The translations under genes and the position numbers were made by a program. From Opitutaceae bacterium (GTDB lineage Bacteria > Verrucomicrobiota > Verrucomicrobiia > Opitutales > Opitutaceae): a DNA stretch of 64,000 nucleotides. The notes beneath the pieces were generated by a model that worked only from the letters and a program-made list of their open reading frames with translations, was not told the DNA's origin and searched no databases. Shown in pieces: positions 9,618 through 20,149 of this stretch. Numbering within the stretch: the first letter of the stretch is position 1; every line of letters starts with the position of its first letter. The stretch spans positions 1 through 64,000 of the forward strand of contig CANJNJ010000002.1 of NCBI GenBank assembly GCA_947474995.1. The letters run 5' to 3'.

Positions 9618-9678
9618 GTAGTTCCGCCTTAAGGCGGAAGGATTGAATTGCCCGGATTCCGCCTGAAGGCGGGACTAC
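9618..9678. repeat. REP-like hairpin repeat (GTAGTTCCGCCTTNAGGCGGAA family), copy 1
   Basis: gtagttccgccttaaggcggaagg...attccgcctgaaggcgggactac; also at 58369 and 59736. Confidence 0.8.
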
Positions 9679-9816
9679 GAGCATAACCGCAAATCTCGCC
9701 CGACCCCCGCCCGGAGCGACATTGCCATCGCGGAGACGATGCAAGCGGATTTGAATTAGTTCCGTGTCGATGCTTTACAGCTCGGAAGCCAACCCCTTCG
9801 TCCCTTTCTTCCACGC

Positions 9817-11190
9817 ATGAAAGCTGCCTCTCTACTCCTGCTCGCGTCAGCCAGCCTCCCTTTCGCCGGTTTCGCGGCATCCGCCGCGGGCACACCGCCG
9901 ATCAAACTCATGGTGCTCGATCCCGGCCACTTTCACGCCGGGTTGCTGCAGAAAACCATGTACCGGCAGATCGATCCCATGGTCTTCGTCTATGCCCCCG
10001 ACGGTCCCGACGTGCTCGACCACCTGAAGCGGGTCGATGGCTATAATCAGCGGGTCGACAAGCCGACCCACTGGCAGGCCACGGTCTACCGCGGTCCGGA
10101 TTATTTTGAGCGATTGCTGAAGGAAAAACCGGGCAATGCCGTCGTCATGTCCGGCAACAACCGCGGCAAACCCGGGCGGATCAAAACGCTCGTGGAGTCC
10201 GGTATTCATGTTTTCGCCGACAAGCCGGTGATTATCGATCCCGCCGGCTTCGAAACGTTGCGGCAGGCCTTTGCGGCCGCACAACAGAAGGATGTCGTGC
10301 TTTACGACATCATGACCGAGCGGTCCGAAATCACGACAATGCTCCAGCGCGAGCTGGCGCAGATGCCCGATCTCTTCGGCCAATTGGAGACCGGTACCCC
10401 GGACAATCCTGCCGTCCTGATGGAAAGCGTGCATTTCTTCTACAAGTCCGTCTCGGGCGTAGCCCTCAAGCGTCCCGCGTGGTTCTTCGACGTGGCCCAG
10501 CAGGGTGAAGGCATGGTCGACGTCGGGAGCCACTTGGTCGATTTGGTCCAGTGGGAATGCTTTCCGGAAAAGGTCGTCGATTACGCCAAGGATATCCAAG
10601 TGCTCTCGGCCCGGCATTGGCCCACGCCGATGACGGCGGCCCAGTTCGCCACCGTGACGGGTCTCGGAACTTTTCCCGAATTTCTCAAAGGCAGCGTGCA
10701 AGGCCCCGTGTTGAACGTGTACGCCAACGGGGAAATGAACTACCGCATCAAGGGCGTCCAAGTGCGGTTAACGGCCAAATGGGACTATGAAGCACCGAAG
10801 GGATCAGGCGACACGCACTACTCCATTCTGCGGGGCACCAAATGCCATCTGGTCATCCGGCAGGGACCAAACGAAAATTATCAGCCGACCCTGTATATCG
10901 AAGGAGCGCCCGACACCGACCCGGCGAGTCTCATCAAGGCGTTGGACGGCGCGATCTTTCGACTCCAGTCACGACACCCCGGGGTGGACATCAAGCCGCT
11001 CGCCCGTTCATGGCAGATCGTGATTCCGTCGAAATACGACGATGGCCATGAAGCCCATTTCGCCGAGGTGACGGAACGCTTCCTGAAGTACATCGCCACC
11101 GGTGAAATGCCGGCGTGGGAAGTGCCCAACATGATCGCGAAGTATTATACGACCACCAAGGCGCTCGAACTCGCGCGGCAGGGAAAATAG
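9817..11190 (+). CDS. Exported Gfo/Idh/MocA-type oxidoreductase
   Basis: Signal peptide; VVMSGNNRGKPGRIKTLVESGIHVFADKPVIID; VDVGSHLVDLVQWECFP. Confidence 0.8.
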   Translation: MKAASLLLLASASLPFAGFAASAAGTPPIKLMVLDPGHFHAGLLQKTMYRQIDPMVFVYAPDGPDVLDHLKRVDGYNQRVDKPTHWQATVYRGPDYFERLLKEKPGNAVVMSGNNRGKPGRIKTLVESGIHVFADKPVIIDPAGFETLRQAFAAAQQKDVVLYDIMTERSEITTMLQRELAQMPDLFGQLETGTPDNPAVLMESVHFFYKSVSGVALKRPAWFFDVAQQGEGMVDVGSHLVDLVQWECFPEKVVDYAKDIQVLSARHWPTPMTAAQFATVTGLGTFPEFLKGSVQGPVLNVYANGEMNYRIKGVQVRLTAKWDYEAPKGSGDTHYSILRGTKCHLVIRQGPNENYQPTLYIEGAPDTDPASLIKALDGAIFRLQSRHPGVDIKPLARSWQIVIPSKYDDGHEAHFAEVTERFLKYIATGEMPAWEVPNMIAKYYTTTKALELARQGK

Positions 11191-11292
11191 CGACGGCGGC
11201 ATCGGCCGTGTTCCGCCGAGTAACGATCCTCGGGGCAGCCCCGCGGCATTGAACCCAACCAAAGCCAACATGAAATATCCTGATTCTATTGA

Positions 11293-11346
11293 GAGTGCGA
11301 CCGCCCTCGGTCGCGTCCGGCTTAGCGATCGAGGACGGTCGCGCTC
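11293..11346. repeat. Intergenic inverted repeat
   Basis: gagtgcgaccgccctcg ... cgaggacggtcgcgctc. Confidence 0.5.
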
Positions 11347-11394
11347 CCAGCAAACCAAGCCGCCGCAAACTTCGGGGTATCGGACCCAAAGCGA

Positions 11395-12933
11395 ATGAAG
11401 CACTCCTCCTCTTGTTTTCTCCTTTGGTTGACGCTCGCGGGTCTCAACGCGACCCGCGCGGATGTTATACCCGGTCCGCTGTTCTCGGACGGGGCCGTGC
11501 TGCAGCGGGACAAGCCCGTGTCGGTCTGGGGCAAGGCCGACCGGGGAGAAAAGATCGTGGTCACGTTTGCCGACCAGCGCCGCGAAACCACGGCCGATGC
11601 CGATGGACGCTGGGTGATTTTGCTCGATCCTCTGGCAACCTCGGGCGTCGGCGCCAACTTGATCATCGCGGGCAAAAACACGGTCACACTCCACGACGTG
11701 GTCGTGGGGGAAGTGTGGCTCTGCTCCGGCCAGTCGAACATGGAATTTGCGGTCAGTCGCACGACCCAAGCGAAACAGGAAATAGCCGCCGCTCATTTTT
11801 CCCTGCTGCGCCAGGTGAAAATCGCCCGGGCGGTCGCGGAAAACCCAACCGACGACGCCAAGACCACCGGTTGGAAGTCCGCGACGCCGGAAACCGTTGG
11901 CGAGTTCACCGCCGTGGGCTATTTCTTCGCCCGCGACCTTCACCTGAAACTCGGCGTGCCCATCGGTCTCGTGCACAGTTCCTGGGGCGGCACGCCCGTG
12001 GAATCGTGGATGAGTCCCGCGGCCCTCGCGAGTGACTCCGCCTTCAAGGTGGTCTTCGAGCGGTGGCAACAAACGGTCGCCGCCTATCCGCGGGCCAAGG
12101 AAGCCTACGAACCCTTGCTGGCCGCGTGGTCCACCGCCGAAGCCGCCGCGAAGGCCAAGGGTTCCCCCGCGCATGATGCGTATCTGAAAAAAAATCCGCG
12201 GCCCCGGGCCCCGCGTGGACCCGGCGATCCGTGGACGCCCACCGGATTGTTCAACGGCATGATCAATCCGCTTCTCCCCTACGCGGTGCGCGGGATCCTT
12301 TGGTATCAAGGCGAGAGCAACGCCGAGCGGGCGTCGGAATACCATGCGCTCTTCGCCAAACTCATCACCTCATGGCGCGCGCACTTCGGGCAGGGCGACG
12401 TCCCCTTCTACTGGGTCAGCCTCGCGAACTACAAACCCGTCGAAGATCAGGGCGGCCGGACATACGCGTTCCTGCGCGAAGCCCAGACGCAGACGTTGTC
12501 TTTGCCGAACACCGGTCAGGCCCTGGCCATCGACATCGGGGACCCAAATGACATTCATCCGACCAACAAACAGGAAGTCGGACGCCGGTTGGCGCTGCTC
12601 GCGAAACATCGTGTCTACCACATCGTCGGCGACGACACCGGACCGACGTTTGCGAGCGTAACGCGCGAAGGCAATGCGCTGCGCGTCCGCTTCACCCACG
12701 GCAGCGGCGGTTTGATCGCGCATGACAAACCCTTGCAGTCGCTCGAAATCGCGGGCGCCGATCGGGTCTATCAACCGGCCACGGGCGTCATCGATCGGGA
12801 CAGCCTGCTGGTGTCCTCGCCAGCCGTGAAGCAGCCGGTCGCGGTTCGCTACGCCTGGCAAAACGCCCCCGAAGCCAATCTCTACAACGGCGCTGGACTG
12901 CCGACGGTACCGTTTCGCTCGGACAACTGGTAA
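11395..12933 (+). CDS. Sialate O-acetylesterase
   Basis: GPLFSDGAVLQRDKPVSVWGKAD..VWLCSGQSNMEFAV..GLVHSSWGGTPVESWMS..GILWYQGESNA..IDIGDPNDIHPTNKQEVGRRLAL. Confidence 0.93.
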   Translation: MKHSSSCFLLWLTLAGLNATRADVIPGPLFSDGAVLQRDKPVSVWGKADRGEKIVVTFADQRRETTADADGRWVILLDPLATSGVGANLIIAGKNTVTLHDVVVGEVWLCSGQSNMEFAVSRTTQAKQEIAAAHFSLLRQVKIARAVAENPTDDAKTTGWKSATPETVGEFTAVGYFFARDLHLKLGVPIGLVHSSWGGTPVESWMSPAALASDSAFKVVFERWQQTVAAYPRAKEAYEPLLAAWSTAEAAAKAKGSPAHDAYLKKNPRPRAPRGPGDPWTPTGLFNGMINPLLPYAVRGILWYQGESNAERASEYHALFAKLITSWRAHFGQGDVPFYWVSLANYKPVEDQGGRTYAFLREAQTQTLSLPNTGQALAIDIGDPNDIHPTNKQEVGRRLALLAKHRVYHIVGDDTGPTFASVTREGNALRVRFTHGSGGLIAHDKPLQSLEIAGADRVYQPATGVIDRDSLLVSSPAVKQPVAVRYAWQNAPEANLYNGAGLPTVPFRSDNW

Positions 12934-12953
12934 TGGTCGCCAGGGCGCTGACC

Positions 12954-12977
12954 CCGGTCCCGCCTCGGCGGGGCCGG
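12954..12977. terminator. GC-rich hairpin between convergent genes
   Basis: CCGGtCCCGCC-tc-GGCGGGgCCGG. Confidence 0.45.
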
Positions 12978-12990
12978 CTATAAATCGCCC

Positions 12991-15900
12991 TTACCGCCCG
13001 GAGGGCACTTCGTAGATTTCGAGGAGCGCAGCGCCAGTCGTGCCGGCTCCGGCACCCACTTGAATCGTGTAGGAGCCGGCGGGCAACGTGGTGAGCACCG
13101 CGGCATCCTTGCTGCCGGAGGCCAGCGGGAACGCCCCGGCGCTGGCGGCGGCCGTCGAAAGCTGCGAAGCGCCCGAATTCCAGTTGTCGTTCCGACCCAA
13201 TTCACGGCCGGAGCTATCGAAGAGCACGATGTTGGGATCGGTGGCAAAAGTGCTGGTGCTAAAGCCCGTCAGGCCCGGGCCCACCGCCCGCAGCAACATC
13301 TGCGACGAACCGGTCCCCGCAATGGCGAAACCGCTGATCAAGGCGGACGAACCCTCGCCCGTCGCTCCGTGACTGGAAATGTTCACCAGCCGTGAATCAT
13401 TGCCGGTGCCAGCATCATAGATTTCGGCGAGCGCGACCCCGCTGCGGCCCGTGGTCTCCTTGACCTGAACGGTGTAGATTCCCGGCGACAGCGTGACGAG
13501 CGCGGCGCTATCCGCACTGCCGACCACAAGGGGGAAAGCTCCCGTGCGCGCCGCGGCCTGCGCCAAATCGGGCGACCCGGACCAACCTTGGTTAACGGCC
13601 ACTCGGCGGCCGGCCGCGTCAAAAACTTCGAGACTGGTCCCGATGAGGGCATCGCTCACTCCAAACGCCTGCAGCGCCGGGCCGATCGCGCGAACCAGCA
13701 TGGGGCGCGCCTCCGAGCCAGCCACCGCGAAACCAAGGACCAGGGGACTGTCGGCGGTCACATTCCCCCGCGTCGACAAGTTGACGAGCCGGGCGGACTC
13801 GTTCACCGACCCGGCCGTTGCCTCCGTCGGCGAAACGTCAGGCGCGCTCACATCCGCTCGCGACCCGGTCACGGACGTCGGGCCGGAAACCTTCAAATCA
13901 CCCACCGGGGCAACGGCGATCACCGGAGCCGCCGCACGGGCCGGGATGGTCGCATTGATTTCAGCATCGCCCAATGACTCACTGGCCGAAACCGGGCTGG
14001 CGAAATTGAATTCCCGCATCGCCTCAAAAATACCCGACGACGTGCCACCCGAAGACGGCGCGAGCCCCCGCACCCGAACATAAAACGTACCGCTCGACGG
14101 CAGCGCGGGGACCGACACCTGCCAATTGGCCGTGCCCGCCACGCGGCTGCCCGTTCCCAAGCGGCTCCAGGTGCGGCGATCGGAAGACTGCTCGAAAGCT
14201 GTCGCGGAGAGTTCTCCGCCGGTTCCCGTCCGGCTCCACGTGACCGTCGTGCGATTCGCACTCACGCTGAGCGTCTGCGTTGCCGTGCTCGTCACGGACA
14301 GGCGCGCCAGGCTGATTCGCGAAATGCCGCCAACATTTACGAAACCGCCACCAATGACCAATCGGCCGTCCGGCTGGAGGGCCAAGGCGGTGACGCCACC
14401 GCTCGGTCCCGGGTTGAAACTGGTGTCAACCGAGCCGTTGGCATTGAGCCGGGCGAGCCGGCTGACGGATGCGCCGGACAAAGTCAGGAAGTCACCGGCG
14501 ACAATCAAGCCGCCATCTGACTGCAGGGTGAGCGCGTTAAAGGACGCCGAGCCGCTGCCAATCGTCGGAAAAGTTGGATCGGCCGAACCATCAGTATTAA
14601 CCCGCGCAAGAATATGCCGGACACCGCTGCCCTCGCTGATCGTGACCACGCGACCGTCCGCCTGCACCACGATCGAACGCACCGCCAAGCCCCCAAGGGT
14701 CCCCGGCGAGGTGAAGCTCGGGTCGAGCGAACCGTCGTCATTCAGCCGCACCAAGCTGTTGCGGCTCTGTCCGCCCACGGTGGTGAACGAACCACCGACC
14801 AGAATCTTCCCGTCTGGCTGCAGCGCCAGCGCCAGCACCGACGCGTTAACGTTCGGATTGTACGCCGGATCCAGCGAGCCATCCCCGTTGAAGCGCGCGA
14901 TCCGATTGCGGGCCACGCCCCCGAGAGTGGTAAAGGCGCCGGCCACAATGGCCCGACCATCGGGCAGCGTCAGCATCGCGTTAACCGCACCGTCGGGGCG
15001 CGGCTGAAACACAGAGCTGACCGAGCCGTCGTCATTGAGGACAGCGAGATTGCGCGCGCCAACGCCACCAATGGTGCCGAAACTGCCGCCGACCATGATG
15101 GATCCACTCGGCTGCAAACCGGTGAAACTGCCCGCGATCAGGACCGTTCCATCCGGCCGGGCCGCCAAGAAGGAAACCCCACCATTTAGGTTGGGGTTGA
15201 AATTCAAATCCAGCGAGCCATCGCCGTTGACGCACGCCAAATGGTTGCGGGCGACAGCCACGCTGGTACCGCTCGGCTGGAACGTCGTGAAGACGCCGCC
15301 CAGCAAGACGGAGCCGTCGGACTGCAAGGCGAGGGTCGTTACCGCCCCGTTGGCATTGGGGTCGAATGAGAGATCGCACGCGCCATCGGAATTGACCCGG
15401 ACGACGTTATTCCGGGTGATCGGGCTCGACGCGGTGCGCCCCGTGACATTGGGCTGCACGGTGGAAAATGCCCCGCCCACGACGATCTGGCCGAGGGGAG
15501 TCGCCACCAGCGTATTGACCGGCCCGTTCAAGTTGGGGTCGAAGTTTGAGTCGACCGTGCCGTCGGGGTTAAGCCGGACGATGTAATTGCGAGTCGCAAT
15601 CAGCGTCAGGCTGTTCGACTGCACGACCGAGAAGGTCCCGCCGGCGATGACTTTCCCATCACCCTGAATCGCGAGCGCAGTGACGCTGGAGTTCGGGATG
15701 GTGGCGTAGTTGGTGTCGACCGTACCGTCCGTGTTCACCCGCGCGATATACGCCCGCGCCGTGGGCACCGCCACGCCCGCCGGCGTGAAGCCGGAGAACG
15801 TGCCACCGACCACGACTTTGCCGTCGCTCTGGGCGACAATGGCATTAATCCGGGAATTGAAGTTCGGGTCGTAATTTCCGTCCAACGTCCCATCGGCATT

Positions 15901-18900
15901 GAGCCGCGCGATCCGGTTGCGGGTCACGCCACCCACCGCCGTAAAGTTACCGACAATGATAACCCGATCATCCGGTTGGACGACGATTCCCGTCACGACT
16001 CCGTTGGGACTCGGATAAAAATCAGGAAACAGCGCGCCGGAACTCGAGAATCGCGCCAAATTGATACTGTTCGGATTGCTGAGGCTGGCGAAGGCCCCGC
16101 CCAGTATAACGCTGCCGTCACTCCGCGCCGCCGCGGCATTCACTTCACCAACGATCGGCGGATTTGGGCCGGGGTTGAACGCGGTCCGGAAGGTGCCATC
16201 GCGATTGAGCCAAGCGAAGCCCGCGAGTTGGGAAGCCACCAACGTTCCATTCGGACGAATGACCACGGCATTGACGATGCCGTCGGTCGACAGCACGGAA
16301 CTGAAACTGGCATCCGGCGTTCCTTCCGCGCTGAAGCGCGCGATGTTTAAGCTCTTGGCCCCGCCAAGGTCGCTAAAAGTTCCCACTGCGATCACTTTCG
16401 AATCCGCCTGCACCGCCAGCGCCTTGATTTGGCCGCCGGCCGCGCCGCCCGCATCAGTACTGAACGCCGGGTCGAGCGTGCCATTGGCATTGAGCCGAAG
16501 GAGCGAACGGCGCGGCACGCGGGCCGGGCTGCCAACGGGCTGCAGCGAAACAAAATTGCCGCCGATGAGCAGCTTGCTATCTGCCATCTGAAAAATTGAA
16601 TCAACGCGATTACCGGCCTCCTCGCTGAGATCGAGATCGAAGGTCGGGTCGACGCGCCCATCCGTATTCAGGCGCGCCACATACTTGCGCAACGTCCAGT
16701 TGGTGTCGCCGTTCGGGGTCAGCGTGGTGAAGGCCCCGCCGATGATCAGTTTTCCGTCGGCCTGCTGGACCATCGCGAAGATATTGCCGTCGGCGTTCGG
16801 GTCGAAGGTCAAATCCAATGAGCCATCGGCATTGAGCCGGGCAATGCGATTACGCCTCGGCGGCGTGAAAATCGGCGTCGGCTGCAAGCCGGTGAAAGCT
16901 CCGGCGATGATTATCTTGCCGTCGGACTGGACGACGATCGCGTTGACTTGGGCGGTCAGATTCGGATCGAACGTCGGATCCACCTTTCCGTCGATCCCCA
17001 CTCGCGCGATATTGTTGCGCAGAACGCTCGGCTCCGTGGACGTCTTGGTCGGCTTGCCCGCGGCGAAGGCCGCAGTGTTCGCCGTCACTTCATTCCCACC
17101 GTTGGGCGTAAAGGCGAGGAAGGTTCCTCCAATGAGGATCCGCCCGTCGGGCTGGACGGCGATCGCGGTCACGCTCGAGTTCGGCGTGGGATCGAAGCCC
17201 ATGTCGACGGAGCCGTCGGCATTGAGGCGCACGATATTGGATCGGCTGGTCGATGTCGCATCCTTGAACGGCTTCAAGTTCGAAAAAGATCCCCCGACCA
17301 AAATCCGGCCGTCCGACTGTAAGACCAGCGAGCCGACCTGACCATCGATGCTCACATTAAATTCGGAATCGACCGTGCCATCCGCGTTCAGCCGCGCAAG
17401 GTGCTCGCGCGTATCGGTGCCAATCGTCGTAAAAACACCTCCGATAATAGCCTTTCCGTCCGGCTGGAGCGCCATCACCAGCACCCGCTCATTCAGGCTG
17501 GGGTTGTAAGTCGGGTCCACCGAGCCATCGGGGTTGAGCCGGGCCAGATAATTGTGCGTGCTGCCACCGACGCTGGTAAACGAACCTCCGATGAGGACCT
17601 TGCCATCCGGCAGGACGAGCGAGGCCAGCGGGCGCCCGCCGGTATCAATTTGAAAGGTGGCATCGAGCGAGCCGTCCGGATTGAGCTGGGCCAGCCGGTT
17701 GCGGAGGATCGGCGTCCTCGAACCCGGGGGCTGGGCGGCGGTGAAGAACCCGCCCACGATCAGCTTGCCGTTGGGATGAAACGCAATCGCGCTGACACTG
17801 GAGTTGACGCCGGGATTGAAGCCTTGATCCAAGGCTCCGTCCGGATCGAATCGAGCGAGGTAGTTGCGCGTCGCGGACGGGGCGCCACGCGACGAGACCG
17901 TGGTAAACGAGCCACCCACCACAATGCCTCCATCTGGCTGAACGGCGATGACCGTCACATTGCCATAGGCGTTGGAGCTAAAACCCGGGTCGATGGTGCC
18001 GTCGATATTGAGCCGGACTAAATGCTGTCGCGGCGTCGGGGTAATCTCGAGCGGGGCGTTGGGCGTCGTGCCATTCGCGCTATACCGGTTCGCAAAATCC
18101 GAGGGTAAATCGGCCCAGGCACTGACCTTAAACTGCTTCATGACGTCGGCCGCCCACGCGTTGAAAGTATTTTGACCGGCGGCCGTCGTAAGACTCACCC
18201 CAGAGTGGGTCTGCTGAAAGAAATCGATGAGTTTCGAAAAGGCGTCGGAGCCCGCCAAAACCAAGTCATTGTTGCCCGGCGGACGGAGCGCGGTGAAAAA
18301 GCCGCCGACCAAAATTTTGCCGTCGCGCTGAACCGCGATGGTGTTGACGCCGTTGTCGGCGTTGGGATTGAACTCCGAATCAACCGTGCCGGACGGATTG
18401 AGCCGGGCGATGCGATTGCGATTGGTGCTTTCGTTCGCACCATTGGCCTGGAAGCGGGTGAAGCCACCACCGACCAGAATTTTGCCATCCACATGACTGG
18501 CGAGCGCCATAACCTGGGAGTTGGGATTCGGATTAAAACCCGCGTCGAGCGAACCGTCGACATTGAGCCGGAGGATATAATTGCGGGTCGTGGCGGCGGT
18601 CGCGCCATTGGCCTGCACGCTCGTAAAGCTGCCGCCGACGACAATGCGCCCGTCGGCCTGAAGGAGGAGCGCGTAGACTTGCGGCAGGATCTGGCCCCCA
18701 AGATTTGGATTGAAGGACTCATCCAGCGAACCATTCGAATTGAGGCGGGCGATCCGGTTTCGCGTCGTGGGCGTCAAGGCCCCGTTTGGCTTCAAACTGG
18801 TGAATTCGCCCCCGATGATGATCTTCCCGTCGGGCTGAAGCAGCACCGCCCGCACCGGGCCATTGGGGTTGGGATCGAAAGTCTCATCGACCGCACCGCT

Positions 18901-19143
18901 GGGATCAAATCGGGCAAAATGGTTGCGCCCGATGTTGTAGCCCGTCCCGCGCCGAAATGCCGAAAACTGCCCGCCGACCAGGAACTTGCCATCGAGCTGG
19001 GTCACCAACGCGAAAATGTTGCCGTCTACATTTGGATCGAATCCGTCCACGGCAGACGGCGTCTGAGCGACGGCGGCAGTCAGGAGGGCAAACGCGAAAA
19101 AAAATGGGCGCACTAGAGACCGGAAAGGCAACGCGAGGAGCAT
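12991..19143 (-). CDS. Giant secreted delta-60 repeat (beta-propeller-like) protein, 2050 aa, with two C-terminal tandem Ig-like/adhesin-type domains
   Basis: Signal peptide, many repeats of type [F-x-P-N-x-N-G-x-V-x-A-(L/I)-x(2)-Q-x-D-G-(K/R)-(I/V)-(L/I)-(V/I)-G-G-x-F-T]-x(n)-[RNxIARLNxDGSxD]; duplicated ..LVNLSTRGN..VLGFAVAG..MLVRAIGPAL.. module at the C-terminus. Confidence 0.92.
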   Translation of the reverse strand: MLLALPFRSLVRPFFFAFALLTAAVAQTPSAVDGFDPNVDGNIFALVTQLDGKFLVGGQFSAFRRGTGYNIGRNHFARFDPSGAVDETFDPNPNGPVRAVLLQPDGKIIIGGEFTSLKPNGALTPTTRNRIARLNSNGSLDESFNPNLGGQILPQVYALLLQADGRIVVGGSFTSVQANGATAATTRNYILRLNVDGSLDAGFNPNPNSQVMALASHVDGKILVGGGFTRFQANGANESTNRNRIARLNPSGTVDSEFNPNADNGVNTIAVQRDGKILVGGFFTALRPPGNNDLVLAGSDAFSKLIDFFQQTHSGVSLTTAAGQNTFNAWAADVMKQFKVSAWADLPSDFANRYSANGTTPNAPLEITPTPRQHLVRLNIDGTIDPGFSSNAYGNVTVIAVQPDGGIVVGGSFTTVSSRGAPSATRNYLARFDPDGALDQGFNPGVNSSVSAIAFHPNGKLIVGGFFTAAQPPGSRTPILRNRLAQLNPDGSLDATFQIDTGGRPLASLVLPDGKVLIGGSFTSVGGSTHNYLARLNPDGSVDPTYNPSLNERVLVMALQPDGKAIIGGVFTTIGTDTREHLARLNADGTVDSEFNVSIDGQVGSLVLQSDGRILVGGSFSNLKPFKDATSTSRSNIVRLNADGSVDMGFDPTPNSSVTAIAVQPDGRILIGGTFLAFTPNGGNEVTANTAAFAAGKPTKTSTEPSVLRNNIARVGIDGKVDPTFDPNLTAQVNAIVVQSDGKIIIAGAFTGLQPTPIFTPPRRNRIARLNADGSLDLTFDPNADGNIFAMVQQADGKLIIGGAFTTLTPNGDTNWTLRKYVARLNTDGRVDPTFDLDLSEEAGNRVDSIFQMADSKLLIGGNFVSLQPVGSPARVPRRSLLRLNANGTLDPAFSTDAGGAAGGQIKALAVQADSKVIAVGTFSDLGGAKSLNIARFSAEGTPDASFSSVLSTDGIVNAVVIRPNGTLVASQLAGFAWLNRDGTFRTAFNPGPNPPIVGEVNAAAARSDGSVILGGAFASLSNPNSINLARFSSSGALFPDFYPSPNGVVTGIVVQPDDRVIIVGNFTAVGGVTRNRIARLNADGTLDGNYDPNFNSRINAIVAQSDGKVVVGGTFSGFTPAGVAVPTARAYIARVNTDGTVDTNYATIPNSSVTALAIQGDGKVIAGGTFSVVQSNSLTLIATRNYIVRLNPDGTVDSNFDPNLNGPVNTLVATPLGQIVVGGAFSTVQPNVTGRTASSPITRNNVVRVNSDGACDLSFDPNANGAVTTLALQSDGSVLLGGVFTTFQPSGTSVAVARNHLACVNGDGSLDLNFNPNLNGGVSFLAARPDGTVLIAGSFTGLQPSGSIMVGGSFGTIGGVGARNLAVLNDDGSVSSVFQPRPDGAVNAMLTLPDGRAIVAGAFTTLGGVARNRIARFNGDGSLDPAYNPNVNASVLALALQPDGKILVGGSFTTVGGQSRNSLVRLNDDGSLDPSFTSPGTLGGLAVRSIVVQADGRVVTISEGSGVRHILARVNTDGSADPTFPTIGSGSASFNALTLQSDGGLIVAGDFLTLSGASVSRLARLNANGSVDTSFNPGPSGGVTALALQPDGRLVIGGGFVNVGGISRISLARLSVTSTATQTLSVSANRTTVTWSRTGTGGELSATAFEQSSDRRTWSRLGTGSRVAGTANWQVSVPALPSSGTFYVRVRGLAPSSGGTSSGIFEAMREFNFASPVSASESLGDAEINATIPARAAAPVIAVAPVGDLKVSGPTSVTGSRADVSAPDVSPTEATAGSVNESARLVNLSTRGNVTADSPLVLGFAVAGSEARPMLVRAIGPALQAFGVSDALIGTSLEVFDAAGRRVAVNQGWSGSPDLAQAAARTGAFPLVVGSADSAALVTLSPGIYTVQVKETTGRSGVALAEIYDAGTGNDSRLVNISSHGATGEGSSALISGFAIAGTGSSQMLLRAVGPGLTGFSTSTFATDPNIVLFDSSGRELGRNDNWNSGASQLSTAAASAGAFPLASGSKDAAVLTTLPAGSYTIQVGAGAGTTGAALLEIYEVPSGR

Positions 19144-19538
19144 GTAGGGAATGAGGCGTAAGAGCGAAACGGTCTAGAGGGCTGCAGGCAAGGGAAACGA
19201 CGCTGGGGTTCGAGGTTCCTCAAAGCAAGCGGCGGCTCGCAAATTGGGCGTTTTTTAGGTCGAAAGGGGCAAGAAGCATCGAGCTTGGGTAAGAGTGCGA
19301 CTGGGGGAACCGGTTCCGTAAAATACACCTGCGTCTCTCCGGACGGAGCCTAGCGCGCTCTGGCTGGGGGGGTCTGAACCTTTATTTTCCACGAAAACAC
19401 GCTCCGGCGCCGCCGGATTATGACACGCCAACGAGCTCGGAAACCGGGAGACTTTCCCGCCTAGCCGGGGTTCGCCGCAGAGATCAAATCGCCGCCGGGC
19501 TTGCGAAATGCCGTTCCGAACGCATGCTGCGCCCCGCT

Positions 19539-20054
19539 ATGAAATTCCGCCCCACCCTCGTTCTCATGTCCTTGTTCTCGCTTCTCTTCGGTTTGGCAAA
19601 AGCCGAGGCCCTAAAAATTGGCGATCAGGCCCCGGTAATTTCCGGGGTCACCGACGCCGGCACCACGCTGAACCTCGGCGACGTCTACAAGAAAAATAAT
19701 TACACCCTCGTCTGGTTCTATCCGAAGGCCCTGACCGGCGGCTGCACCAAACAGGGCTGCTCGCTCCGCGATGCCGGCGCCGAGTTGACCAAGAAAGGCG
19801 TGGCCGTGGTCGGAGTCAGCGTCGACGCCGTCGAAAAGCAAAAGGAATTCAAGGAAGTGAACCACTTCCCGTTCCCGCTGCTGGCCGATACCGACAAGAA
19901 GGTGATCAAGGCTTTTGGCCAGAACTCGTTGGTGGTCGCCAGCCGTGAGGCCTATCTGGTCAACCGGGAAGGCAAAGTCGTGTATCACGACGAGAAGCAA
20001 ACCGACAAACAGGCCGAGATGGTGCTCGCGTTTTTGAATTCGCAAAAGGGCTGA
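19539..20054 (+). CDS. Peroxiredoxin (Bcp/AhpC-TSA type), exported
   Basis: Signal peptide; LKIGDQAPVISGVTDAGTTLNLGDVYKKNNYTLVWFYPKALTGGCTKQGCSLRDAGAEL. Confidence 0.92.
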   Translation: MKFRPTLVLMSLFSLLFGLAKAEALKIGDQAPVISGVTDAGTTLNLGDVYKKNNYTLVWFYPKALTGGCTKQGCSLRDAGAELTKKGVAVVGVSVDAVEKQKEFKEVNHFPFPLLADTDKKVIKAFGQNSLVVASREAYLVNREGKVVYHDEKQTDKQAEMVLAFLNSQKG

Positions 20055-20081
20055 ACGCCGGCCAACCGGAACATTTTTCCG

Positions 20082-20112
20082 GGAGCGCGTGGCTGACACG
20101 CGCTCCTTTTTT
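20082..20112 (+). terminator. Rho-independent terminator
   Basis: GGAGCGCGTG-gctga-CACGCGCTCC-TTTTTT. Confidence 0.88.
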
Positions 20113-20149
20113 GTGTCCGCGGGACGCGGTCATCGCGCCCACACCGGCG

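Noticed and set aside
13060-19116. Many long plus-strand ORFs opposite the delta-60 gene (e.g. 18172..19116, 17401..18021)
   Set aside because: Repetitive antisense shadows of the delta-60 repeats; no signal, family or start context.
12991-19143. CRISPR-like regularly spaced repeats
   Set aside because: Periodicity is protein-level (delta-60 blades) with variable DNA spacing and no conserved short direct repeat/spacer pattern; no cas genes.
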